The notes below the pieces were generated by a model. That model saw only the letters and a list, made by a program, of their open reading frames with translations. It was not told the origin of the DNA and ran no database searches. 64,000 bases of DNA from Dasyornis broadbenti (Eukaryota > Chordata > Aves > Passeriformes > Dasyornithidae), in the NCBI GenBank assembly GCA_013397935.1, contig VZRN01006387.1:184416-248415 (forward strand), written 5' to 3'. Made by a program: the position numbers and the translations under genes. Below are positions 47,236 to 57,862 of this stretch, in pieces. Within the stretch, counting starts at the first letter, position 1. Every line of letters begins with the position of its first letter.

Positions 47236-48809
47236 GTACATAACAAAACCAGACTAGATTAAGCAATCCCCAAGGGATCCTATTTCTTTCCTTTGCTTAT
47301 AGATGCCTGCGTGAGCATCCTCAGTGTAGCTTTCTGAAGTTATACGAGATAAACCCCACCTCAAGTGAGAACAAAGGAAACAATTCCCTCTAAGTCATGA
47401 GACATTAAAGTACCTCTTACTAAATTATACCTTCAGAACAGCATAGATCAGGAATAGCTCAATTCACTGTTAAAGAACTGACAACTTATATCAGAGAACA
47501 GTCTGAGAAATGATGAAAGAGCCCAGTTTTCAAAAACAGTTTCCCAGTTTCACAGTGCACTTTTTGAATCCCAGATTGTGTACCCCTCATATTTCATTTG
47601 TATCATGATATTGCAGATTGAGTGAAACGGTGTTTTTGTGGTATTAATGCCATTAGTTTTCTCTTAGAATCCATTCGTCAAAGTAAAATTCAACAATAAC
47701 ATCAATGTGTTCTGATTGGTGGAGGCTTCAGTGTGTCTTTATCACAAACTCAACCACATCTGTCCTTGAAGCAAGTCTACTGACATTTCCAATGATGAGG
47801 AAGGGAAAATGGCAGGCCTGCTCACCCCTATGTGTCTGGCTTGCCTCCCTGACATGACATCATTGCTCATGCCCTACTCCAGCATAATTGAGCAGGTCAG
47901 TGGTTATTCCAAGCTTCACCCATTCCAGATTCCACCCTTAACCCTCCAAAACGAGCCTTTTATAGTTAAATGATTCACTTATTAGGTAAAATAAACATGA
48001 AAATAATGTCAAATTAAAATAAAGCAAAGTAGCATGAAGTTAAATTCAGACTGACACTGAGCAAACAGTCTGGCTGGAATCATTATACCCTTTTGGAAAC
48101 AGGCACGGATATCGGAGCATGGATCCAATTAGTTTCAATTGGGAGGACCCTTCCTGTTCCTGGCTCCCTGAGCTTAAATCTCACCATTTACATGCTATTT
48201 TAGAGCCAGAGACAACTGTCCTGCAGTTGCCATCTACAGGAACTCAAGAAACCTGCAAACTGTGTTCTGGGCTCAAGACAACAAAGTACTGAAACAAAGC
48301 ATGTCATTTATCATTTGCAAAGATCTTTAAGACCTTCAAGAGGTATTGGCTTCTATGAAAACTTGGAGAGAGAGCAAACCCAAGCCAAGTTCATCAAGTC
48401 CAACCTCTGGTCTTCATGTCTGGAGCCAACAGAGAGGCCAACATACCCAGAAGAAAAACAAAGGGAAAGGAGTGGGCAAGGGCTGCTCTGCAACTGCCTC
48501 AGAGAAGTGCTGTACCACTCTTTCAGGTTGGCTTTTATTGATTGTGGTCCACAAGTGAATTATTTAGATGCACTACCAGACCACCTACAGCCACTTTTTG
48601 GCTTTTCTGGTACTGCCCCTTACCTCAGCCCAGCAGATGCAAAATGACACACAAAGTAATATGAAAGAGCAAGTCAGCAACATGGAGCAAGCTTGTGGCT
48701 GTAGGCAACTTTCTGCCTTTCACACATAGCTCCCTTGTTGAAGTTGTGGTATCATTCAGGGAAAACACAAAACCACAAAATTATCTTGGTGGTGCCAAGT
48801 GAAAGTCAG
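47236..48809. other. Unique non-coding DNA
   Basis: No gene is recognised. 'ttcatcaagtccaacctctg' near 48390 resembles part of a CR1 UTR but has no supporting flanks. A 110-codon frame at 48315-48647 has no domain. Confidence 0.45.
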
Positions 48810-49116
48810 AGAGGAACTTTTTACAAGGACAGGTAGTGGTAGGACAAGGGGGAATGGCTTTAAACTGAAAGAGGGCAGAGTTTGATTGGATATTAAGAAG
48901 AAATTCTTTACGTGAGGCTGGTGAGGCCTTGGCACAGGTTGCCCAGAGAAGCTCTGGATCACCTGTCCCTGGAAGTCTTTAAGGCCAGGTAGGATAGGGT
49001 TTGGAGCAACCTGGCCAAGTGGAAGGTGTTGGAAGGAGGAGGGTTGGAATGAGATGATCTTTAAGGTCCCTTCCAACCCAAGCCACCCTGTGATTCCATG
49101 ATTCTGTGATTCCATG
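48810..49116 (+). mobile_element. CR1 LINE 3' end
   Basis: 'gtaggacaagggggaatggc', 'tttaaactgaaagaggg', 'cacaggttgcccagagaagc', 'tgatctttaaggtcccttcc' and the tail 'gattccatgattctgtgatt' cover the ORF2 C-terminus, UTR and terminal repeat. A deletion is evident in the UTR, where the 'gtccctgcccatgg' block is missing. Confidence 0.93.
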
Positions 49117-50745
49117 CCAGTTCAGGATATGTTGGATGCAGGATTCTTCACTAAACACGGCTGTTATTGGTGCCACTCAAATACAAACCCCAGAAGAGGA
49201 AGGAGGTTCATTTCCCAGCTAAGCTAAGCTTGCTTGAACTCAGTGAAAACAAGACATTTTTCAGGCCCACAAGGAAGAACAATTCTCAGTGGCACTTGCA
49301 GATTTTACACCACTATTGAAACCATACCCAGGGTGTGTATAGTGTAAGGTTCATCCCCACTTGATTGCAAATATTCCACCACCCTGAACTGGCAGTTTCC
49401 CTCAGCTATTCACAAGAGGTGACATTTTAATATCCTGACCCAACAGAACCCAGGAACATCTCAGCAGCTACCTGTCATGAGGCAGCTGTGAACACCGCAG
49501 ATATGTGCAGTTCCTGATTCTGCATGCAGTGAGAATCAAAAAGAGTGTCAGGATGTAATTTCAAATACATACATCTTTATTCATATTTTAGGAGGAAATA
49601 TGGACATTAAACACCTCTTTGTTGTTGTTTTTCTGTTTTGTTTTGGTTTTTTTATTCAATTTATTTGTAAAATCTCAAAGCAAATGGAGCCACTGTATTT
49701 GTGCTGGTACACTCATACTGGTCTTCTGATTTCTGTGTATTTAGTGGCAAGCAGTTTTCATCTCTCTCTTCTACACCTTGAATTTCCAATTCACATAAGT
49801 GTATTATATATATACTTAAATTCCCTTTCAGCCCAATGAAAACCATACATGTATTTTTAATTAATAAACTGTTGAATTTGAAAATTGGGTAACAGTGATT
49901 TAAAATTAAATCAAAGCTGATATCACCATCTCTGCCAAATCAGAGTGATCCAAACAAAACTTGGCATAATCAAGAGGTATGAATCCTTCCAAACATTCAT
50001 TACAATCTTTAAAACAATCCTTCATCCAAAAAGCTGATACAGCATCAGTCATCACTCCCAGGAAGCATTAACAAAATAGGTATAGGAAAAGGCAATGCAA
50101 GAAGCTTTCACTAAAAATCATGCAAATTGGGCAAGAAAAGTCTTAACTTTATTTTTACTATACTTGCCTCTCAAATATGATGCTGATGTTGTTTACTTAG
50201 GCTTGTGTCAGTTCACTATTCTCTGGATGGGAATATCAGCTTTTCAGCAGGACACTTTACATCCTGGCACAGGGCTCTGGCCACACAAATAAAAACCATG
50301 TCTAGACAACTCTTGAGAAATAAAACCAGTACGATGGCATTGCTGTAGAATTTTCCCCTTCCTGTCCCTGGAGAGGCTGATGATCTCTCTCAGCACTTGG
50401 CAGCTCCAGGTCAAAATAACAAGAACAAATGAAAAAGGTGGAGAAAGAAAAAGGCATGAAGATGTTACTATTTGTAGACATGACCAGTTACTATTTCATG
50501 TAATACAGCATTTCATCTCTTAGTACTAAGAATGTCTTATAAACAAACACTTAAGACCTATTTACAGTGTCATGACACTGCAAGCAAGGTAAGCAGATGC
50601 TATGGCAGAAAACAGTAATAGTCTCCTTGACATCACAGAAATCAGAGTCTAATAAGAAATGCCTCTGGAAATACCATCTTGAAAACATCCATGAAGAAAA
50701 AATTGCCCATCTTGATCCCAGTAATGCATTTTTCACATTTGTTCC
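49117..50745. other. Unique AT-rich non-coding DNA
   Basis: No gene or repeat family is recognised. There is a T-rich stretch near 49619-49650. Confidence 0.5.
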
Positions 50746-50920
50746 CCAGGGAAGCTGTAGCTGCCCCATCCCTGGAAGTGTCCAAGGCCAGGTTGGATGA
50801 GGCTTGAAGCAGCCTGGGATAGTGGAAGGTGTCCCTGTCCATGACAGGGGGTTGGAACAAAGTGATCTTTATAGTCCCCTCCAACCCAAACCGTTCTGTG
50901 ACTCTATGATTCTGTGATTT
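50746..50920 (+). mobile_element. CR1 LINE 3' end
   Basis: 'ccagggaagctgtagctgcc', 'tggaagtgtccaaggcc', 'gaaggtgtccctgtcc', 'tccaacccaaaccgttctgt' and terminal 'gattctgtgattt'. About 175 bp of typical 5'-truncated CR1. Confidence 0.92.
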
Positions 50921-53049
50921 CCATGGCCTTCCCTGGCACAAGGTCACATGCACAAATGGGAGTCTCTCCTGATGTCTGCTTTACAGCAAGAGATTGTGCC
51001 CATTCTGGCCCCATGTATTTTATAAACAGTGCAGTCTCAGCACACTGGCTACTGTTTTGTATATTAAATTGTTGGGGAGGTGGAATCAATAAACAGCTGC
51101 ACGGTCAAATTAGTACTGTTTACTGTCAAATTAACAAGGAAAATGATACTTTGTGCCCTTTGTTTATAACCCTGCACAGTTGGCCCTGGCATCAGAAAGA
51201 CTAAATGAAAATGGACAGCTCCCGATGGTAGATGCTCTCCAAGATCAAGCAGAAGGGAAATTTTGTTTGTCTTATAAGCTAAACAGTATCTTTTCGGGTT
51301 CATGTGCTCAGAATAACAGCTATTCAGCTGCACCAGCTGTTTTGTATTTCACTGCTAATTGTGTGTCTCATTCCTTTTAGGTCATTGTTTGATTGCTGAT
51401 GTTCACTCAGGGAAAGGGAACAGGAGTCCGGAGCACATGTGTGTGCATGAGGTAGAAGAGTGGGGAGATGTTTAAATTCCTGGATGAAAGTTGTGTACAG
51501 CTGTAAGTATTTGTTGTACTGGGCTTTAGAAGATAGGCTCTGGTCTTTCAGCACACTCTCTGAGCTCTGCTTTTGGAAAGGTGGTGTGAAAGGGATGTCA
51601 AACGCTTGCAACAGTTATATGACATTGCACCCACACTGAGGGTGTTTTACCCTGAAAAAATGCCTCAAAAATCTTCAAGCAGACTTTGAGTCTAAAGAAA
51701 TCTGAGCTTTTGGTCAAAATATAGATTTTGAACAGAACTGAACAATTGCTTTTATTCAAATAAAACTTAACCTACTTTAATAGGGAAAACTTATTTTATT
51801 CCAGCTGAGCCTCTTTTTAGGTGTATCTAGACTACTTGAATCAGGAAGATGTTACCTCTGCATGCTGTGCTTGTTACTATTCACTCACTCTTCTGACTTT
51901 TCTTCCTTCACCTTGCCAGTCATTAAACTTTCTCTTATAATAGTTTATTTTCTAAACTGCCCTGCACTCAGAAGTATAGAAGTATAGAAAGGCTGTCATC
52001 ACACAGAAAAATAAAAATAATTGGCCACACAAAGCATGCACAACCTTCACTTATGATAGACTTCCCCCTAATTTTACATTACTTACCTTATTGTCACTTC
52101 AAGACAGGTTTATGCAAGACAGGTTTTTACACTTGATGTTGGTCTATCCCTCTATTTAATCCAATAGTAATTCTACCATATATTCACAAGAGTATAGTTA
52201 TGAGAGAGGTGTGGATAACTTTCTAGAGCTGTACTTCATGTCAGAGGAGACAAAACTCAGAGAAAATAAATATGCAGACTGCTTGCATCCTTTTGTTAAA
52301 TGCTCAGAAACTATGTGAATGAGGGTGGCATAAATGCTTGGATGCATTAAACCCAAAAGGCAGCTCTTCTCTGCCTCCAGTTAAAAGGCTTTTGTGGTGA
52401 TATCATGTAGATAAGAACTTTGAAGTGCTATAAATAGGTCGATAGGATCTCTAAAGAATGTATTTGAGGTCATTCTAATTCATCCATCTCAAGCAAAAAA
52501 TTCACTGCAGGCAACTTTTGCAGATCACATAAAGTTTGGTGAACAGCTAAAACAGTAAGAGGGGTCATTGCTCCAGAGGGACAGATCAGGACCACAGTCA
52601 GGCATGAAGGGTGGGGTGAGTCATGTTCAGAGCGCTTTCAGGACACATTTAGATGTGTGTTGGACATCAGACCTCTGCTTTAGTCATTGGAGGTTTCATC
52701 CCAAATGTCAGTGAGGTTCGTCTTGCTGTGGACACCTATATCTGGTCAGATGTTCTTTGCCCAAGGCTCCATGAACCAGAGCAATAAGGTTTTGACTATA
52801 GTGGGTGTCAAGACAAGTAGTTCACTGGTGGATATTGACATATGTAGACACCTGGAATTATGAATTAAGGTGCAATCTAAGCAACTTCCCTATATTCCCT
52901 GTATAAAAGATGGAGAGGAGTGTTCCTTATTCCACCCTAAGAGGCAATCATAAAGTAACAGGTGGGATGTCATTCTCCATTAAATTCTAAGGAAACCTAG
53001 ATGAGTGATTTAAGCTATCCACACAGCTTCAGAGGACTGAAATTCAATG
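50921..53049. other. Unique non-coding DNA
   Basis: No CR1, LTR, RNA gene or coding region is recognised. Confidence 0.5.
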
Positions 53050-53216
53050 AGGTGAGAGAGAGGGTAGGGAAAAGGGGAGGGGGGAAAGAGAGGGGTGGGG
53101 GAAGGAAAGAAAAAATAAGCAGGGAAAGAGGGAAGGAGGGAAGGCAGGAGGGAAGGAAGGGGGGAAGGAGGGAAGGAAGGGAGAGAGAAAGAAAGAGAGA
53201 GAAAGAAAGAGAGAGA
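53050..53216. repeat. Purine-rich (GGAA/GAGA) low-complexity tract
   Basis: Almost wholly G and A on the + strand: 'gagggaaggagggaagg' changing into 'gagagaaagaaagagaga'. It leads directly into the assembly gap. Confidence 0.9.
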
Positions 53217-53472
53217 NNNNNNNNNNNNNNNNNNNNNNNNNNNNNNNNNNNNNNNNNNNNNNNNNNNNNNNNNNNNNNNNNNNNNNNNNNNNNNNNNNNN
53301 NNNNNNNNNNNNNNNNNNNNNNNNNNNNNNNNNNNNNNNNNNNNNNNNNNNNNNNNNNNNNNNNNNNNNNNNNNNNNNNNNNNNNNNNNNNNNNNNNNNN
53401 NNNNNNNNNNNNNNNNNNNNNNNNNNNNNNNNNNNNNNNNNNNNNNNNNNNNNNNNNNNNNNNNNNNNNNNN
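53217..53472. other. Assembly gap (256 Ns)
   Basis: A run of 256 unknown bases inside the purine tract. The sequence on both sides is simple GA-rich repeat, so the gap probably hides more of it. Its length may be an estimate. Confidence 0.97.
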
Positions 53473-53474
53473 GA

Positions 53475-53546
<72 letters not shown>

Positions 53547-53548
53547 AA
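53473..53548. repeat. (GAAA)n microsatellite, 19 perfect units visible
   Basis: Seventy-six bases of uninterrupted GAAA immediately after the gap, so the true array is likely longer. The long open frames on both strands across 53001-53663 are artefacts of this repeat and the Ns. Confidence 0.97.
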
Positions 53549-54973
53549 ATATTGATTTCACTTTTTTATTAGAAAACGGCATCATGTATAAAAAAACTAT
53601 AGGATGATCTTTACTGGCATTTTTAGAAAACAAATCATAATGTGCTATAAAGCAAGATATCAAATCAGCATCCTATAAATTGAATTTTTTCCTGTGCTTT
53701 CATCTGGATGTTTAATGATATACTTCTGAACCAAAAGCCTCTGTAATATTATTCCTTCAATATAACACTTCACAAATGACTAAACTTCAGAGATAACTGA
53801 AGCTGTTTCTGAACCTTTCTGGACATTTTTAGGCTGAGGAAAATGTGGAAACACAACAGCAAAAGGTGCCCAAATAATATACAACATAGCTCTGTTAAAC
53901 CTTGAACATGGTGTCTACTTTATTTAACTCTAGCAGCATTTCTGTTATGTGATGCCAACTAACGCAGGGCAACTGTAAAGTCAAGGAGGATAAAGGAAAT
54001 CACTTTTTCAAATCTGTGCCAGACTCTTTCAAAAGACAACTAGGAATGTAGCAAAAGTGATCAAAGGCAAAAGAGCCTGCCAGGCTTTATTTACTCTCTA
54101 CTCTCTGTTGCGGATTGACGTTTTTTATATTTTCATTTCTTTTTTAAAAACAATAGTTTAGACAAATGTGTCTAGACTGATGGTAGAGCAAATGTGACAT
54201 TAATTATGGATTCTTACACAGTGGCTCAGCGTATGTGGGCAGTTGCCAGTTCCCAGGGAAACAAGAATTGCCAGGCTGCCAAACTGGAAATAACTGCTCA
54301 TCTTACCATGGCCTGGTCTCAGAGTGTGACTGGTATCAGATGCTTCAGAAGAGGCTGCTGGCTCATGGACATGGCAGCTGCAGGGCAGCAGCACCGGAAA
54401 GGTGCTGCCACATTCCCAGGTGTTAATGGAGAGGAGCCTACAGAGAGGTTTGTTTTCACAGCTCTGCAGGGGGTACTTCAGATCCAACCACGTGCCAAAT
54501 GAAAGCCAATTTGGCTTGGAGAAAGTTTTGTGAAAATGTGATGAGGCTTTGTTTGCACCCCAACCAGGTCCATTTAGAGAAAGCCCTGAGTCTGATCTCA
54601 TAGGGTTGGTTTGCTCTGGCTTGTCGACACAACAGGAGCCCAAGAATTAGGTAATATTCCAGATCTTTTACATCAGTGGGAAACATCTGCCTTGCTGGGG
54701 ACATCTTCCATTTTGGGAAGACTTTTGTGCTATTCTGATTTCGTTGTTTTGGTGGCTCTGAAAAAATGTGTTATCAGCTAATAAACTAATGCCTTTCACA
54801 TGTCAGTTGCTTCCAGGTGATGACTGATATAAAAGCAAAGTTCTCATTAATAATTCTGAAGTGAAATCCTTGCATTTTGCTCTGCTGAAAATCACACTAT
54901 TTCTGCTTTTTTCACCCTCAGGACATCAGATCTCCCTGCATGATAACCGTTCTCTTTGTGACATCAGCAAAAT
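53549..54973. other. Unique non-coding DNA
   Basis: No repeat family or gene is recognised. A 147-codon minus-strand frame at 54200-54643 overlaps a 102-codon plus-strand frame, and neither has a domain. Confidence 0.5.
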
Positions 54974-55522
54974 ACAGAATCATGGAATCATAGAAGGCTT
55001 TGGGCTGGAAGGGAACTTACAGACCATTCAGTTCTGAGCCCCTGCCATGAGCAGGGACACCTTCCATTAGATCAGGTTGCCCAAAGCCCCATCCAACCTG
55101 GCCTTGGGCACTTCCAGGAATGGGGCATTTACCATCTCGCCGGGAACCTGTTCCAGAGCCTCACTGCCCTCAGAATTCCTTCCTAATATCTAATCTAAAC
55201 ACACCCTTCTTCAGCTTAAAGCTGTTCCCCCTTGTCCTATCACTCCAAGCCCTTATGAAAAGTCTCTCTCCAGCTCTCTTGTAGACCCCTTTAGGTATTG
55301 GAAGGGGCTCTAAGCTCTCTTTGCAGGCTTCCCTACTCCAGGCTGAACAGCCCCAAATCTCTCAGCTTGTCTTCACTGGGGAGGTGCTCCAGCCCTGTGA
55401 TCAGCTTAGTGGCCTCTTCTGGACTCATTCCAAGAGGTCCATGTCCCCTTGTGCTGAGGGCTCCAGAGCTGGGTGCAGCACTCCAGGTGGAGTCTCACAA
55501 GCGCAGTCTGGGAGATCAAAAG
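54974..55522 (-). mobile_element. CR1 LINE 3' end, about 550 bp
   Basis: From 'cagaatcatggaatcataga' through 'ggctggaagggaactt', 'aacctggccttgggcactt', 'tcagcttaaagctgttcccc', 'caggctgaacagccccaaat' to 'actccaggtggagtctcaca'. It covers the tail, UTR, ORF2 C-terminus and part of the connection region; the minus strand still reads LHLECCTQLWSPQ but many stops follow. One of the two longest modern CR1 fragments with contiguous coding remnant in the window. Confidence 0.93.
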
Positions 55523-56849
55523 TTTTTTGTGCTGGACTGACCAATGGACATACTAAATGTGCTCATTCTTAAGAAATAGTTAGTGACAAGCATAATTCTT
55601 GAAAAAAAACTGATTTAGTAACCTCTTTCCACCTAAATACATAATTTCTCTCATTGCATTCAATATTTCTTCCTATTGAGCTGATTCCTTACACATCTTC
55701 CAGCTAATTCATACTTGATGACTCATCCGCTACCACATATATTCTGATTTCTTGTGGCGTTTTTGGGGCACACAGCAAGATATAAACACATTGTAATAAC
55801 AGGACAATGTCATTCAGTGTGGAACATATGCTGACCATACTCAGTTTATGCATGAAAGTCTGAGATATATTTGTGTACCAGACCTGGCTGTCAGCTTCCA
55901 CAGAAGCTTAGAGGTAATGTGTTTATCAAAAAATGTACTTTTTAATATTTAAGCCAATGAATGAATCTAAAAAATAAATATAAGATTAAAAAAAAAAAGT
56001 ATAGGCAAATTGTTCTATCTTTTAACAAAGACTCAGCATTATAATTTTTAGAACTTGCCAGTGACACAACCCATTATTGGTTTGCCTGTATTAAAAACTT
56101 CCTGGCTTTATATTTAATCAAAAATAGCTCTGACTGGCAGAAGTGCTGAAGGCTGTAACCTTCTGGTTATCCACAGAACTAGAATAACAAGGGCAGTGGA
56201 GCAACCTCTCCTCACCCTGCCGCTTCACACTGTGTCTGCTCTCCCAGAGGGTCTGAATCTTCCCACTCAGTCTAGGGCTCTTTTGCTGAGTCTGACACCA
56301 AAACTGTGCAACTGAGTTTCCTGTAGGGATGCCAGGGATGAAACCAAAGTCCGTGTGTAGCCACAAAGAATCCCTTAAAACTTAAGACTCAGAAAAATGA
56401 CTCAGACTGGCTGATGAAGCCAATTCATACAGATAACTACTCTCTGCAGCACTCAGGCTAGGGTGAAAGAGGTGGGTGAAAACTCCTGCCCTGTTATTAA
56501 AAAAGCAATTTCCCTGAATTCTCCCTGAATTGAATTCTCCATTGCCTTAAGTGATCTGCTGGTGAAAGTGCAGCAGTCAGCTCCTCTGGTGCCAGAACCA
56601 CAGGCGCTGGGCATTGCTGAGCACCGCGCACTCTCTGCAGACAACACGCTTCCCAAAACGTTTAATTCTATACTTTTTTGAGAGGTGCGAATATGGAACC
56701 ACTGAAAGTAGGTTGGGTGGGGATGGATCATACTCCTCCCTCCTGTGTGTTCTCAACATGGAGAAACAAATGCTATGGGGAGATCCCACTGGAGGTCTTC
56801 TGTCCTTAAAGGGACATAAAAGAGAGGGAGAGTACCTTTTTAATTGGTA
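55523..56849. other. Unique non-coding DNA
   Basis: No gene or repeat is recognised. 56560-56660 contains several CpGs within a domainless minus-strand frame. Confidence 0.5.
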
Positions 56850-57066
56850 AGATAGAGAGAAGACAAGGGGGAATGGTTTTAAACTAAAAGAAAGGAGATT
56901 TGGATTAGATGTTAGGAAGATGTTCATCACTGTAAGGGTGGTGAGGCCCTGGCACAGGTTGCCCAGAGAAACTGTGGCTGCCCCATACCTGGAAGTGTTC
57001 AAGGCCAGGATGGATTTGGAGCAACCTGATGAAGTGGACGGTGTCCCTGCTGCCTCATCTTTAACA
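56850..57066 (+). mobile_element. CR1 LINE fragment lacking its tail
   Basis: 'gacaagggggaatggtttta', 'cacaggttgcccagagaaac', 'ctggaagtgttcaaggcc' and 'gacggtgtccctgc' mark the ORF2 C-terminus and UTR. 'cctcatctttaacatct' appears to be the next UTR block after a small deletion. The final 'attctgtg' repeats are absent, so the 3' end was lost after insertion. Confidence 0.88.
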
Positions 57067-57807
57067 TCTACTGATGTTCATGCTGAACATCAAATCACGG
57101 TTCTTTTTTCCCTCACACACATAGAAAATCAGCATGCATAGCCTTCCATTGGAGGATCCGCGGTGCAAAGGCACTAAGCTCATTAAAAGCATTTGTTTAA
57201 TTTAAAAAAACAGGCAAGGATGCCTGGTGCGGAAGGAGCTATAAAGAAGGACAGGAAGAAGGTAGGACCTACCTGGTACAGTAGGTTCTACCAAGTGACA
57301 ATACAAAATTCTGAATGACATTTTGAGCTTCCTCAGTGACCAAATTCTCCTAAGTGACCAAATCCCCCTAAATCTACATTTGGTTTGACACTGTCCACAT
57401 TTCAATATTTTTTTTTTTTTAATTTCCTGAAAAATATTCATTTTCACTTAAAATTAAATGAAATTTCATTTCATTTAAATCTTGGGCAAAGAAAAATACC
57501 TCTTTTTCAGCTGAATGCATAAGTGACAATAGCACATGGATTATGGAAATTAATTAACTGCCCTGCTGTTCCCACTGTGCACAGTTGAATTCATTTACTT
57601 AAAGTTGTTCAGCTTCTTCCAGTAGTCAAATACTTACCTCAAGTGCACAAAAGAACCGTGACTTTCCATCTACTTCCATTTACAAGATGTTTCCTTAAAC
57701 ACTATATAAATTTAAGTAGGTGGTATTGTCCCATGGATATTTCATCAGTGAAGAAGTTGGAGATATAGTCTAGATATTCTTTATTTAAGTACTTGTTTTA
57801 TTAATGT
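57067..57807. other. Unique AT-rich non-coding DNA
   Basis: No gene is recognised. It contains a 16-bp perfect palindrome (57456-57471, 'aaatgaaatttcattt') and a short tandem duplication of 'agtgaccaaat' near 57338-57363. Confidence 0.45.
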
Positions 57808-57862
57808 TTCCCTGTGCCTCAGGTCCCTCATTCTTAAGCGTTAATATATCCTGAAGTATTAT
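57808..57862 (-). mobile_element. Possible MIR-like relic
   Basis: 'ccctgtgcctcaggtccctc', then 'attcttaagcgttaatat', resembles the reverse complement of the MIR segment 'ctgtgcctcagtttcctc', 'atctgtaaaatgggg'. Short. Confidence 0.35.

Noticed and set aside
48385..48410. 'ttcatcaagtccaacctctg' resembling a CR1 UTR
   Set aside because: No tail or second UTR block near it, so it cannot be told from chance.
53001..53663. Open frames of 184 and 217 codons on opposite strands
   Set aside because: Both run through the 256 Ns and the GAAA repeat; they are artefacts of low-complexity sequence.
54200..54643. 147-codon minus-strand open frame
   Set aside because: Overlaps a plus-strand frame, no domain, composition like surrounding DNA.
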